Positions 35,290 to 44,532 are shown, counted from the first letter of the stretch. The stretch: DNA of 64,000 nucleotides from Mesobacillus subterraneus (GCF_003937825.1 NZ_RSFW01000014.1:292347-356346), one strand, 5' to 3'. Notes: generated from the sequence alone by a model not told the origin. Numbers and translations: made by a program.

Positions 35290-37023
35290 ATGGAGAAACA
35301 ACAAACAAGCTTGAAGCCTTTCTTTTTGCTTATTTTATCGACGAATATTCCGAAGGGGGCTCTTTTAGCCGGATTGGCGGCGAGTCTTGTGACGACTCTT
35401 ACAGGCCTGGCGGTTCCAATCCTGACGAAGAATCTCGTTGACGGTTTTTCGGTAGAAGCGCTCAGCGTTCCGCTTGTTCTTGCGATTGCTGCTGCCTTCG
35501 TTCTTCAGGCGTTGATCAGCGGAATTTCGATTTATCTGCTCAGTTATGTTGGACAGAAGGTTGTGGCGAGGCTGCGCGAGCGGATGTGGACGAAGCTGAT
35601 CCGCCTGCCGGTCCGGTATTTTGACAAGCATTCGAGCGGGGAAACGGTCAGCCGGATCGTGAATGACACGAGCATAGTGAAAGAGTTGATCACCAGTCAC
35701 TTCCCGAACTTTGCAACGGGAATCATTTCGATCATCGGTGCGGTGACCATCTTGTTGATCATGGATTGGAAGATGACGCTCTTAATGCTGATTTCTGTTC
35801 CGCTCACACTGGCAATCATGATGCCACTTGGCCGGAAGATGGCGAAGATAGCCCGCGGCCTGCAGGATGAGACGGCTGTTTTTACCGGCCATATCACCCA
35901 GACGCTTGGCGAGATTCGACTGATGAAGGCTTCCACTGCGGAAAAAGTGGAAGAGGATAATGGGTATAACGGGATTGATAAGCTTTTTAACTTCGGGTTG
36001 AAGGAAGCACGCATTTTTGCGTTGATTGGGCCGATCATGCAGCTGATGATCATGGTCGTGATTGTTCTGATTATCGCTTACGGCGGCATGCGCGTGGTCA
36101 ATGGGACGATGTCGACGGGGGCACTGATTGCATTCCTGCTTTATTTGTTCCAGATCATCATGCCGATCACTTCTTTTGCGATGTTCTTTACCCAGCTGCA
36201 AAAAGCCAAGGGTGCCACAGAGCGGATCATCGAGATTCTGGACCAACGCCTTGAGGAAGATCAGCAAGGAATTGACATGGACATCAGCAATCTCCAGCTG
36301 ACGATCGAGCAGGTTTCTTTTGCTTACAGTGATGAGGAACCTGTTATTGAGGGTGTGTCATTGGAAGCGCAGCCTGGCCAAATGGTCGCATTCGTCGGCC
36401 CGAGCGGCGGCGGCAAAACGACGATGTTCGGTCTGATTGAACGCTTTTACGAGCCGACTGCAGGAGAAATCCGCATCGGGAACACACCGATCCAGCAGTT
36501 ATCGCTTAACTCATGGCGCAGCCAAATTGGCTATGTGTCACAGGAAAGCGCGATGATGGCTGGGACCATTCGTGAAAACCTGTATTACGGGCTGGAAAAT
36601 GGCGATCAAATTCCGGATGAACGCCTGTGGGAGGTCGCGAAAATGGCCTATGCTGACCAGTTCATCGCTGACTTTCCAAAAGGTCTGGATACCGAAGTCG
36701 GCGAACGGGGCGTAAAGCTTTCCGGCGGACAGCGACAGCGAATCGCGATCGCGCGCGCCTTCCTCCGCGATCCGAAAATCCTGATGATGGACGAAGCGAC
36801 CGCGAGTCTCGACAGCCAGTCAGAAGGCATCGTCCAGGAAGCACTGGCCCGCCTGATGGAAGGCCGGACCACATTTGTCATTGCGCATAGACTCTCCACC
36901 ATCGTCAATGCTGATAAAATCATCTTTATCGAAAAAGGCAGAGTCACCGGAATGGGCACACATCATGAGCTCATCCAGCAGCATGATTTATATAGGGAGT
37001 TTGCTGAACAGCAGCTCGCGTAA
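35290..37023 (+). CDS. bmrA: Multidrug ABC exporter, BmrA-like
   Basis: 577 aa from the ATG at 35290 (ATAGGAGACTTATC upstream; the longer frame starts without signal). Six-helix ABC exporter domain (about 1-320) followed by an ATPase domain with Walker A GPSGGGKTT (K376), Q-loop YVSQES, signature LSGGQRQRIAIARA, Walker B ILMMDEATASLD and H-loop IAHRLS. Similar along its length to B. subtilis BmrA/YvcC, including GETVSRIVNDT and YRDFAEQQL-like ends; works as a homodimer. Its stop codon is the first base triplet of a palindromic element shared with the convergent gene. Confidence 0.92.
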   Translation: MEKQQTSLKPFFLLILSTNIPKGALLAGLAASLVTTLTGLAVPILTKNLVDGFSVEALSVPLVLAIAAAFVLQALISGISIYLLSYVGQKVVARLRERMWTKLIRLPVRYFDKHSSGETVSRIVNDTSIVKELITSHFPNFATGIISIIGAVTILLIMDWKMTLLMLISVPLTLAIMMPLGRKMAKIARGLQDETAVFTGHITQTLGEIRLMKASTAEKVEEDNGYNGIDKLFNFGLKEARIFALIGPIMQLMIMVVIVLIIAYGGMRVVNGTMSTGALIAFLLYLFQIIMPITSFAMFFTQLQKAKGATERIIEILDQRLEEDQQGIDMDISNLQLTIEQVSFAYSDEEPVIEGVSLEAQPGQMVAFVGPSGGGKTTMFGLIERFYEPTAGEIRIGNTPIQQLSLNSWRSQIGYVSQESAMMAGTIRENLYYGLENGDQIPDERLWEVAKMAYADQFIADFPKGLDTEVGERGVKLSGGQRQRIAIARAFLRDPKILMMDEATASLDSQSEGIVQEALARLMEGRTTFVIAHRLSTIVNADKIIFIEKGRVTGMGTHHELIQQHDLYREFAEQQLA

Positions 37024-37078
37024 AACAAGGGGACGGTTCTCGTGTTTCGAAAAACACGAGAACCGTCCCTCTGTTTCA
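37024..37078. repeat. Palindromic element R1 (GGGACGGTTCT family)
   Basis: Arms GGGGACGGTTCTCGTGTTT / AAACACGAGAACCGTCCC, loop CGA. It starts at the base after the bmrA stop (TAA) and its right end TGTTTCA contains the TGA stop of the convergent AraC gene. Confidence 0.95.
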
Positions 37079-38302
37079 GATAAAGATGATTTCTTCGGTG
37101 GCGCGGTAGTCTCTTGGTGAGAGACCGACGTATTTTTTGAAGGTGCCGCTGAAGTAGTTGGGAGTGTTGTACCCTAGTTCTTCGGCGATGGCTTCGACGG
37201 TGTGGTCGGTGTGGCGCAGCATCCAGACGGCGCGCTGCATACGGACGAAGGTGACGTATTCGACGAAGCTGCGGCCGGTTTCCTGTTTAAAAATCTTGCT
37301 GAAGTATGGCACGCTGAGATTGATGTGGTCGGCGACCTGCTTGATTGACAAATCTTCGGTGCAGTACTGGGCTATGTAATCGATGCACTTTTGAATCTGT
37401 ATGTCCTTTGTGATTTCCTCGAAGTAACGGAACTGCAGCCGCTCGTATGGCGACGTCCTCCGTGCCTTGCATGCTTCCTTGTAGGAGTGGTGCAGCAGCA
37501 GCGGCTCGCGATAGACGGACCCTACCCCGATATAAAGCTGGATTCCGTACTCCTTTTCAAGTTCTTCAATTGCCTCTAGAATCCTTTCCTCTCCCACTTT
37601 CCAGTGCTTCAGTGAGCCGAATTCGGCCGGGACCTGGAGCAGCATCAGCAAATGTTTCCTATAGGAAAGGAATGTCAACGGAAAATCTTCAAACTGATTT
37701 TTTAAAAAGTCCTGGATGACGGTTGGTGCCTGCCAGCCTTCTTCCATCCTTTTCGACGGACAGCGGACGAAGCCCTGGATAAAAACAACGACATTCGGTA
37801 CCGCTTCTCCCGGCAGGAAAAAGCTCGAACGCAGCAACTCCTCCTCCGTTTTCACGTCCCCAGCAAGCAGCCTCCGCAAAAAAGCTTCCTTGAAAGGCAG
37901 TGCAACACCGTGCTCCCCGTCAATTGGATGAAACCATTCCTCACTTTCAGTGAATCTAGCATTCTCACTGGCAATCTCGTCAAGGGCCTTCTTCAATATC
38001 CGAAGGAAGGTCCGTTTTTTCACCGATTTCACCAACAGATAGGTCAGCTTGAACTCAATCGCCAGCGGAGAGGTGTACAGCAGGGACGGATCCAGCAGCG
38101 GAATGATCCGGCAGCCTTTGTTCCGTTTGCGGAACCGATGTATTTTTACCCAATCATGCCATTTGTTCACTTCAATGATCGCAATATGTATATCATTCTC
38201 GTTTTCTACGAGCTTATAATTCTCATGGCATTCCTCCGCGATCCAATCGGCCATCTTCCCGTACTCTTCATCATTTTCAACCGCCAGCCAAATGGAAAAC
38301 AC
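37076..38302 (-). CDS. AraC-family regulator with receiver-like N-terminus
   Basis: 408 aa. The first ~115 residues look like a receiver or pseudo-receiver domain; the middle (about 150-290) is a large uncharacterised domain. The C-terminal ~100 residues are a double helix-turn-helix of AraC type (DLSIKQVADHINLSVPYFSKIFKQETGRSF and AIAEELGYNTPNYFSGTFKKYVGLSPRDYR). Divergent from the acetate-type symporter operon, so that operon is the likely target. Its TGA stop is formed by the palindromic element R1. Confidence 0.85.
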   Translation of the reverse strand: MFSIWLAVENDEEYGKMADWIAEECHENYKLVENENDIHIAIIEVNKWHDWVKIHRFRKRNKGCRIIPLLDPSLLYTSPLAIEFKLTYLLVKSVKKRTFLRILKKALDEIASENARFTESEEWFHPIDGEHGVALPFKEAFLRRLLAGDVKTEEELLRSSFFLPGEAVPNVVVFIQGFVRCPSKRMEEGWQAPTVIQDFLKNQFEDFPLTFLSYRKHLLMLLQVPAEFGSLKHWKVGEERILEAIEELEKEYGIQLYIGVGSVYREPLLLHHSYKEACKARRTSPYERLQFRYFEEITKDIQIQKCIDYIAQYCTEDLSIKQVADHINLSVPYFSKIFKQETGRSFVEYVTFVRMQRAVWMLRHTDHTVEAIAEELGYNTPNYFSGTFKKYVGLSPRDYRATEEIIFI

Positions 38303-38460
38303 CCCTTATACCTCCTTTGTTATTATTCACTTTATCGTATAAAAATCTAAATTAGATTAAATATTTGTATATTTCTGATAATTTATTGTAAGGTATTGGA
38401 CATTTCTCTCCTGTAAAATCAACTTAATCATACCATGGCTTGCCTGAAGGAGGGAAATAT

Positions 38461-38529
38461 TTGAAGACGCCGGCAGCCAAAATATTTAAAGGGGGACTAC
38501 CAGATGGCAGGAGAGTATCAAGAGTATAA
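38461..38529 (+). CDS. Possible 22-aa leader ORF overlapping the DUF485 gene start
   Basis: TTG start with a strong AAGGAGGG six bases upstream, coding KTPAAKIFKGGLPDGRRVSRV before TAA; it overlaps the following gene start (38504) in another frame. It may be a leader peptide that couples translation to the symporter operon, or a chance ORF. The better ribosome binding site belongs to the leader (AAGGAGGG against GGGGGAC). Confidence 0.25.
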   Translation: MKTPAAKIFKGGLPDGRRVSRV

Positions 38530-38866
38530 TTATGTAGCAGCTGATACGATTGACGTCAGCGAGCTCGAGCCGCTCGATCCGGAAACGAAGAAAATCATGA
38601 AAAGCGAATTCAGTACAGGAATTAAACTTACGCTCTTTTATTATGTCTTTATCCTTTCCATTCCTATTTTGAACTGGTATGCCGGAGAGTTCATGTTCTC
38701 CCGGATGTGGGGCGGCATGACTTACAGCTGGTTTTTCACAAGCATCGTCGCGATGGCGATGGCGTTTATCATTGCATTCATCCATACCACTTTATATGAA
38801 AAGCGTCTGAAAAAAAATCAGTCAGAGCAATCAACATCTCCTGCTGATGGAAGGAGGATTGGCTGA
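38504..38866 (+). CDS. DUF485-type small membrane subunit of symporter
   Basis: 120 aa with a polar acidic N-terminus, two membrane helices (about 43-62 and 80-102) and a basic tail. This layout, and the position directly before an SSS symporter gene with an ATGA-type overlap (38864-38868), fit the DUF485/DUF4212 partners of acetate permeases (YjcH of E. coli, YwcB of B. subtilis). Probably helps assembly or activity of the symporter. Confidence 0.8.
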   Translation: MAGEYQEYNYVAADTIDVSELEPLDPETKKIMKSEFSTGIKLTLFYYVFILSIPILNWYAGEFMFSRMWGGMTYSWFFTSIVAMAMAFIIAFIHTTLYEKRLKKNQSEQSTSPADGRRIG

Positions 38867-40431
38867 TGTCGATGTTCCTTGAACCGAAATTTATCATGAC
38901 GCTGATCCTGATGGGGACCATCGTCTACATCACCTACCTGACAAAAAGAAACGCGACAGCCTCCGATTATTTCGTCGGCGGGCGCAGCTTCGGCTGGTTC
39001 ACGAATGGTTCCGCGATTGGCGGCGACTACTTGAGCGCGGCAACCTTCCTAGGAATTGCCGGCCTCACCTACCAGCTCGGCTATGATGGCGCTTATTATG
39101 CTTTCTGTTTCTCCATCGGTTTGACGTTGCTGGCGATTTTCGTCGCTGGACCGCTTCGCCGTTTTGGAGCGTACACTGTTGCTGACTTTTTAGCTTATCG
39201 CTTCCACAGCCGCCGCGCGCGTCTTGCGGCCGTTGCTGTCGTCCTTGCGATTTCCGGCTTCTATGCAGCACCACAGCTGCTTGGTGCCGCTCAGATCCTA
39301 AGCATGTTTTTTGGGACTAGCTACGAATTCGGAATCATTTTTACCTGCTCCGTCATGATTTTCTATGTGGGCATCGGCGGCATGAAAGGTACCACTCTCA
39401 ACCAGGCGCTTGAACTATGGATCCGCCTAGGTGCATTCCTGCTCATGGTTGGCGCGGCCATCTGGGGCGGGCTGCATTACCAGGAAATCCTGGCAGCCAT
39501 CAATGAATTCAAAGGGACGATCACTGGCACGGCAAGCTTAACGGCTGACGGAAAAGACATTCCGTTCGACGGCTCTGTCTGGACTGGAACAGGCAACTAC
39601 TTCCCGTCCTTCTGGCAGACGATCTCGATGACAATCGGCCTTTCGCTTGGTACGATCGGTCTTCCGCACATCCTGTTGCGCTTCTACACAAACCCAAGCG
39701 CCAAAGCTGCACGCCGATCTGCGTTGATGGCAATCGGAATTGCGAGCGTATTCTTCTTGTTCGCGGTTTACCTTGGAGTAGTTGGACGCTCCATCTTCTT
39801 GACTGGAGATGCTGATCCGGCTGTCATGAAGGACCTGATTGCAGGCGGAAACAACATGGTTGTACCTTCAACGGCACAGGCTCTTGGAGGAGAATGGCTG
39901 CTCGGACTTGTCATCGCTGGCGCATTCGCAGCTGTTTTTTCAAACCTGTCCGGCCTGTTCATCGCAAGCTCTGGTGCTTTAGCGCATGACTTGTACGCCA
40001 CCTTCTTCCGTAAAAACATCACGGAAAAAGAGCGCGTTATCGCTGGTAAAGTTTCCATCATTGTACTCGGTGTGCTGTACGGAATCCTTGGGCTGATGGT
40101 AAAAGAAGCCTCCATCGGCCACCTGGTCGCGCTGGCCTTCACCGTAGCCGCAAGTACATTCACACCAATCTTCATCCTGGGAATCTGGTGGAGAGGAATG
40201 ACCGAAAAAGGAGCCATCGCCGGCCTCGTCATCGGTCTCGTGGCATCCATGTACATGATCTTCTTCAAAACAACACTGCCAGAATTCCTGCAATTCAACG
40301 TACCAGGAATCATCACCGTACCAATCGGATTCCTATCCGTTTACATCGTCTCTAAACTCGACCGCCGAGTCCCAGCCGACGTAAACGAATTCATGAAACA
40401 AGTCCACTCAAAAGAAAGCGAAGCAGCGTAA
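38866..40431 (+). CDS. Sodium:solute symporter, ActP/YwcA-like
   Basis: 521 aa with about 13 membrane segments of the SSS family. Typical parts: T-K-R-N-A-T-A-S-D-Y-F-V-G-G-R, N-G-S-A-I-G-G-D-Y-L-S-A-A-T-F-L-G, GLPHILLRFYTNPS and LSGLFIASSGALAHDLY. These point to the acetate/short-chain monocarboxylate branch (ActP, YwcA). RBS AAGGAGGATTGGCTG inside the preceding gene. Its stop TAA opens the palindromic element R2. Likely regulated by the divergent AraC protein. Confidence 0.87.
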   Translation: MSMFLEPKFIMTLILMGTIVYITYLTKRNATASDYFVGGRSFGWFTNGSAIGGDYLSAATFLGIAGLTYQLGYDGAYYAFCFSIGLTLLAIFVAGPLRRFGAYTVADFLAYRFHSRRARLAAVAVVLAISGFYAAPQLLGAAQILSMFFGTSYEFGIIFTCSVMIFYVGIGGMKGTTLNQALELWIRLGAFLLMVGAAIWGGLHYQEILAAINEFKGTITGTASLTADGKDIPFDGSVWTGTGNYFPSFWQTISMTIGLSLGTIGLPHILLRFYTNPSAKAARRSALMAIGIASVFFLFAVYLGVVGRSIFLTGDADPAVMKDLIAGGNNMVVPSTAQALGGEWLLGLVIAGAFAAVFSNLSGLFIASSGALAHDLYATFFRKNITEKERVIAGKVSIIVLGVLYGILGLMVKEASIGHLVALAFTVAASTFTPIFILGIWWRGMTEKGAIAGLVIGLVASMYMIFFKTTLPEFLQFNVPGIITVPIGFLSVYIVSKLDRRVPADVNEFMKQVHSKESEAA

Positions 40432-40518
40432 CACAGGGACGGTTCTTGTGTTTCGGTGAAAAAACACGGGGACGGTTCTACTGTTTTTTGAAACAGTAGA
40501 ACCGTCCCTTTGTTTCAG
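40429..40518. repeat. Palindromic element R2 (compound)
   Basis: A half copy (CACAGGGACGGTTCTTGTGTTTC) starting at the TAA stop of the symporter gene is followed by a full palindrome (GGGGACGGTTCTACTG ... CAGTAGAACCGTCCC). Confidence 0.93.
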
Positions 40519-40576
40519 CTTCACACAAGTCAAAAAATGTGGGATAGTTTAGGCATCAAACCAAAAGGAGTCTGAG

Positions 40577-41023
40577 ATGAAAAACGAGGATCGGTTACTT
40601 GCGGAAAAGGTATTAAGGCAACTTTTTATCGGAGCGAAAGTGGACGGATTACAGCTGGGCACTAACAGGATTTTTTTTAAGAGGTTAGATCACGCGGATG
40701 GACAGCTTTATTTGAATATCGAATCGAAATGGTGCCTCTTCCCTTCCCCACCTGAAGCCTACCCGAAAAGCGAAGATGAAATCGAGAGCTATTCAGAGCG
40801 TGAAGCCCTCAGGAAAATTGATGATATTCGAGGACAAGAAGCTGTGAATATAGAGCTGGGAGCTGACTCCCCGCATCTCATTATCACATTCACAAACGGA
40901 ACCACCCTTTTCATCAATGGCAGAGACCATGAATATGAATGCTCGCAAGCCGGAGTCCATCCCAACGACGACTGGCTCATCGTCGCCCTTCCTGGTGACG
41001 ATATTGCCGTATGGACACCTTAA
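40577..41023 (+). CDS. Hypothetical protein
   Basis: 148 aa, soluble, acidic, mixed alpha/beta, start set by AAAGGAGTCTGAG. A beta-rich pattern with F-x-x-x-T-L-F-I-N-G-R-D near the C-terminus recalls small immunity-like or DUF proteins of Bacillaceae, but I do not recognise a family. Single gene. Its TAA stop begins the palindromic element R3. Confidence 0.6.
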   Translation: MKNEDRLLAEKVLRQLFIGAKVDGLQLGTNRIFFKRLDHADGQLYLNIESKWCLFPSPPEAYPKSEDEIESYSEREALRKIDDIRGQEAVNIELGADSPHLIITFTNGTTLFINGRDHEYECSQAGVHPNDDWLIVALPGDDIAVWTP

Positions 41024-41080
41024 AACAGAGGGACGGTTCTTGTGTTTCAACGAAAACACAAGAACCGTCCCTCTGTTTCA
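41021..41080. repeat. Palindromic element R3
   Basis: TAAAACAGAGGGACGGTTCT ... AGAACCGTCCCTCTGTTTCA. The left TAA is the stop of the hypothetical gene at 40577 and the right TCA is the TGA stop of the convergent VOC gene. Confidence 0.95.
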
Positions 41081-41446
41081 GTTATGTACTTGCAGCTTGT
41101 TGCCGCTTGGGTCATAGAAGCAAAAGTAATGATGTCCGTGATCTTTTTGTATCGGTTCGACTTCCACACCTTTGTTTTTTAAGTGGTCATGCAGTTCTTT
41201 GATTTTTGATGTGGAGAATCCAACCGAAAATTCAGGCTGTCCATTTTTCGTAAAATGACCGCGCGATTCCTGATCTGCTTGTACTAGAACGAAAAGAGGT
41301 CCTGTTTTAAGCTCTAAAACAGCTAACTCCCCCTGGTTAAACCTCATTTGAAAGCCTAAATATTCAGTGTACCATTGAATTGATTGTTCAAGATTGCTAA
41401 CAGGGATGCGAAAATAATGGATATGGTCTAAAAAATCTTCAGTCAT
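41078..41446 (-). CDS. VOC-family (glyoxalase/bleomycin-resistance fold) protein
   Basis: 122 aa with two beta-alpha-beta-beta-beta modules: H-Y-F-R-I-P-V-S-N-L-E-Q-S-I-Q-W-Y-T-E-Y-L-G-F start and H-H-Y-F-C-F-Y-D-P-S-G-N-K-L-Q-V end, with candidate metal ligands His near the start and near H-Y-F. Members include glyoxalase I, dioxygenases and antibiotic-binding proteins; the actual function cannot be inferred. Start behind GGAGGGGAACCA. Stop provided by element R3. Confidence 0.85.
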   Translation of the reverse strand: MTEDFLDHIHYFRIPVSNLEQSIQWYTEYLGFQMRFNQGELAVLELKTGPLFVLVQADQESRGHFTKNGQPEFSVGFSTSKIKELHDHLKNKGVEVEPIQKDHGHHYFCFYDPSGNKLQVHN

Positions 41447-41568
41447 TGGTTCCCCTCCTATTTTGAATGAATATTCCGGGCGGGTAGCGATCTGGATTCA
41501 GAACATACCATCACACCCCCCTCCCGTTCTTCTTTATCGTAACACATCTCTTCTTCCATATTTAACCG

Positions 41569-41599
41569 CAAACACAAGAAACGTCCCTCTGTTTTATGA
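41569..41599. repeat. Palindromic element R4 (degenerate half)
   Basis: AACACAAGAAACGTCCCTCTGTTTTA is a single right arm with one mismatch (AAACG for AACCG). It sits in the otherwise empty region 41447-41699. Confidence 0.75.
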
Positions 41600-41699
41600 T
41601 TTACATCACTACTTTCGATTTTTATCCGTGGTACTTTTATCTTGAGAGACATGATCAATCTATGACTACTTTTATATAGATTCAGGAGGGGACCTAGCC

Positions 41700-42911
41700 A
41701 TGAGCGAGATGATTAATAATCGTGAGTTGAAAGCGATCGATTCGGCTAAACGGAAGGTGATTTTAAAGCAGCTTTTCAAGGATTTGCATGAGGGTAAAAA
41801 TCCTTATGAAGTGAAAGCACATTTTGATGCGCTGATTGGAAACGTGACAATCGAGGAAATTTCTCAGCTGCAGCAAGATGAGGGCAATCTTTCTGTGGAT
41901 GAGATGAAGCGTCTGTACGAAGCGCACTCCTTTTTTAGAGGCGAAGAAACCTATTCCATAAAAGGGCCTGAAGACGAACCAGGGCATCCGGTTCATACAT
42001 TCGAATTGGAAAACCGGGAAATCGAAAAGCTTTTACAAAATAGGCTTCGGGTTCATCTGGAGCAATTTACGCTCGAAGACAGCGCTGAAAATATCAATCT
42101 GTTGCTAGAGGACTGCAATTTGCTCTATGACATCGATAAGCACTACAGCCGCAAGGAGAACTTAATCTTTCCCTACCTGGAAAAGTACGGGATATATGGC
42201 CCGACAACAAATATGTGGCGGATCGATGATTTCATCCGGGACGGAATCAAGCTGGCGAAGAAGAAGCTGGCCGATTATGACGGGGACAAAAATGGCGTCA
42301 TCGAAGAGCTCCAATTTGTGCTTAGAGAAGTGAATGAAATGATCTACAGAGAGGAAAACATCCTCTTCCCGATGGCGATGCAGAATTTTACCGAAGATGA
42401 ATGGGTAAAAATCGCCCGCGAAAGTGATGAGATTGGCTATTGTTTGACAGCACCTTCACAGGAATGGAAGCCAGCGCGGAAAGAAATTGACGCCAATGCC
42501 ATTTCCGAAGGCTTTATCAAAATGGGAACAGGCATCCTTTCATTGAAGCAGCTTGAACTGATCATGAACCACCTGCCTGTCGACATCACCTTCATCGACC
42601 AGGATGATGTCGTCCGCTACTTTTCCCATGGAAAAGAGAGAATCTTCGCGCGGACAAAAGCTGTCATCGGCCGCACCGTCCAAAACTGCCACCCGCCGCG
42701 AAGCGTCCATGTCGTCGAGGATCTGCTGGCAGACTTCAAGGCAGGCACAAAAGACACCGAGGATTTCTGGATCAAATTCCGAGACAAATACGTCTACATC
42801 CGTTACTTTGCCATTCGCGATGAAGACGGCCAATACATGGGCACACTCGAATTCACCCAGAACATCGACCCAATCCAGGCCATCGATGGCGAAAAGAGGA
42901 TATTGTCTTAA
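41700..42911 (+). CDS. DUF438 / hemerythrin / PAS sensor protein
   Basis: 403 aa, soluble. N-terminal DUF438 helical domain (about 15-90), a hemerythrin-like four-helix region (about 95-250; H-x-E-x-F and H-Y-S-R-K-E-N-L-I-F-P-Y, R-E-E-N-I-L-F-P-M), and a C-terminal PAS domain (about 290-395; I-T-F-I-D-Q-D-D-V-V-R-Y-F-S-H-G). Family members are thought to sense oxygen, NO or redox through di-iron or heme. Followed by a small four-helix membrane gene. Stop TAA opens element R5. Start set by AGGAGGGGACCTAGCC. Confidence 0.87.
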   Translation: MSEMINNRELKAIDSAKRKVILKQLFKDLHEGKNPYEVKAHFDALIGNVTIEEISQLQQDEGNLSVDEMKRLYEAHSFFRGEETYSIKGPEDEPGHPVHTFELENREIEKLLQNRLRVHLEQFTLEDSAENINLLLEDCNLLYDIDKHYSRKENLIFPYLEKYGIYGPTTNMWRIDDFIRDGIKLAKKKLADYDGDKNGVIEELQFVLREVNEMIYREENILFPMAMQNFTEDEWVKIARESDEIGYCLTAPSQEWKPARKEIDANAISEGFIKMGTGILSLKQLELIMNHLPVDITFIDQDDVVRYFSHGKERIFARTKAVIGRTVQNCHPPRSVHVVEDLLADFKAGTKDTEDFWIKFRDKYVYIRYFAIRDEDGQYMGTLEFTQNIDPIQAIDGEKRILS

Positions 42912-42968
42912 AACAGGGGGACGGTTCTTGTGTTTTTCCAAAAACAGGAGAACCGTCCCCCTGTTTTC
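42909..42968. repeat. Palindromic element R5
   Basis: TAAAACAGGGGGACGG ... CCGTCCCCCTGTTTTC with loop TTTTTCCAAAAA in the sense of the gene whose TAA it contains. Confidence 0.95.
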
Positions 42969-43075
42969 AAAATACGACCACAGAAGTAGCCTCCATTACG
43001 GCTGTGGCTCATTATGAATCTATTTTTCAACCATTATAATGAGGTTCGTCACTAAAACAAGTTGGAGGAATCAAC

Positions 43076-43573
43076 ATGAGGAAAATCGGACCTAAGGGTA
43101 TGAAATGGCTGAAAATGATTCACGTATTTCTGGTGGTCTTATTCTTTGGAGGAATATTGAGTTCGGTGGCGTTAAATCTCCACATTGATTTCACTCGGTA
43201 TGACGAGGCCTATCTCGGCTATAAAAACATCGTCACCGTCAGTGACCAGATTGTCCGCTGGGGCGCCATCGGAACGCTGCTCGTCGGATTCACATACGGA
43301 TTCTTCACAAATTGGGGCTTTTTCAAGCACCGATGGGTAGGCGTGAAATTCATTCTATATCTCATCCAAACATTTGTCGGCATTTTTATCGTGGACGAGC
43401 TGATGATGGAAAACATGGAGCTATTGGAAGCACAAAAAGAAGCCGCTCTAAATAACCCCGTGTTCATTCAAAACCACGAAACCAGGCAACTCGCAGTCTA
43501 CTTCCAAATCGCCGTCACTATCTTCATTTTTATTATTTCCTTTATAAGACCATGGAGGAAGAAGAAGGCTTAA
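43076..43573 (+). CDS. Four-helix membrane protein (DUF2269-like)
   Basis: 165 aa with four membrane segments (about 15-35, 58-78, 88-110, 135-157) and conserved-looking His in the first helix (WLKMIHVFLVVLFFGG) and later (FFKHRW). This pattern fits DUF2269-type integral membrane proteins. RBS TTGGAGGAATCAAC. Located after the DUF438/hemerythrin gene, so perhaps linked to respiratory or redox sensing (inference). Stop TAA opens element R6. Confidence 0.65.
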   Translation: MRKIGPKGMKWLKMIHVFLVVLFFGGILSSVALNLHIDFTRYDEAYLGYKNIVTVSDQIVRWGAIGTLLVGFTYGFFTNWGFFKHRWVGVKFILYLIQTFVGIFIVDELMMENMELLEAQKEAALNNPVFIQNHETRQLAVYFQIAVTIFIFIISFIRPWRKKKA

Positions 43574-43630
43574 AACAGAGGGACGGTTCTTGTGTTTTTC
43601 CAAAAACAGGAGAACCGTCCCTCTGTTTCA
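43571..43630. repeat. Palindromic element R6
   Basis: TAAAACAGAGGGACGG ... CCGTCCCTCTGTTTCA; left TAA is the stop of the upstream gene, and the right end lies two bases from the TAG stop of the convergent gene. Confidence 0.95.
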
Positions 43631-43632
43631 CT

Positions 43633-44157
43633 CTATTTCTCCCCCAACACCATGCCGGCTGCTAACATAAGGATGACTCCGTAAAACATGATGGCACTTA
43701 AACCATATAGTAGTTTACTATCTTCCTTGAACAGCCGGATCACTTCCAGGATGAAAATGACCAGCCTGCAGGCGGAGAAGATGGTAAACATGATGAGGAA
43801 AGGTCCTGCGAATAAAAAGGCTAATCCGTCACTGGTTGCCTCAAACGGGAACTTTCTATGGATAAAAAATCCGATAATTGTACTGCAGTTGAACAGCAAG
43901 ACAATTTGCAAATAGAGCACCCAGGTATACAATCCCCATCCGTACGCCTTCATATAGGAATGTGTGGTCATCATATAAAAGTTAGGGAAGATATACTTAA
44001 TCCCCATAAAGCAAGTTAAAATCGGATGTTTCCAGGCATATGTAAAGTTTACTTTTTTCTCGTTAAAATAATACTCATCCCCAAAGGCCATTTTCAAATA
44101 CTCACTACCATGCTTCTTAACAGTTGGCTTCTGCATTCTTCTCTTTATTTTCCCCAC
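43633..44157 (-). CDS. Hypothetical membrane protein
   Basis: 174 aa with a basic N-terminus, an amphipathic stretch with F-G-D-E-Y-Y-F-N-E-K-K and four hydrophobic segments in the second half. GTG start with GGGGGATTTGA upstream. The layout (cytosolic basic head, then membrane part) resembles DUF2628-like proteins, but this is only an impression. Function unknown. Confidence 0.55.
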   Translation of the reverse strand: MGKIKRRMQKPTVKKHGSEYLKMAFGDEYYFNEKKVNFTYAWKHPILTCFMGIKYIFPNFYMMTTHSYMKAYGWGLYTWVLYLQIVLLFNCSTIIGFFIHRKFPFEATSDGLAFLFAGPFLIMFTIFSACRLVIFILEVIRLFKEDSKLLYGLSAIMFYGVILMLAAGMVLGEK

Positions 44158-44280
44158 TCAAATCCCCCATTCCCCTTTTCCATATTATAGGAATCCCACA
44201 ATAGTTAACAAGAATTTTTTCTCCCCCATGTCCTTTTCCCCTCCCCATCTGTATATAGAAGGTGAAAGGAGGTGAGGCAA

Positions 44281-44496
44281 ATGGCAGCGGCAATCTTAAA
44301 GGGTTCGAATGTGAAATTGATGTTTGATGCGGGGATGGACGGCGATGGCGAAACGATCTACAAAGCCAAGACATACCGAAATGTAAGGAAGGAAGCGACT
44401 GCTGAACAGCTTCAGCAGGCAGCGATCGCTCTTGGCGGTCTTAGCGATTACATGCTGAGTTCAGTCGAGCGTAATGACAGCTTCGATATCATCTAA
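44281..44496 (+). CDS. DUF1659 small protein
   Basis: 71 aa, start behind AAAGGAGGTGAGGCAA. Pattern: a beta strand K-L-M-F-D-A-G, K-A-K-T-Y-R-N-V-R-K-E-A-T, then a helix and the end S-V-E-R-N-D-S-F-D-I. This is typical of DUF1659 proteins of Bacilli. First gene of a conserved trio with DUF2922 and YvrJ. Function unknown. Confidence 0.85.
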   Translation: MAAAILKGSNVKLMFDAGMDGDGETIYKAKTYRNVRKEATAEQLQQAAIALGGLSDYMLSSVERNDSFDII

Positions 44497-44532
44497 TCTG
44501 CCATTCTACTAATTTGATAGGAGGTGAAAAAC

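Noticed and set aside
41599..41612. TGATTTACATCA before the DUF438/hemerythrin gene as an Fnr or NsrR site
   Set aside because: Only the outer TGA/TCA match the Fnr pattern TGTGA-N6-TCACA; too weak to report as a site.
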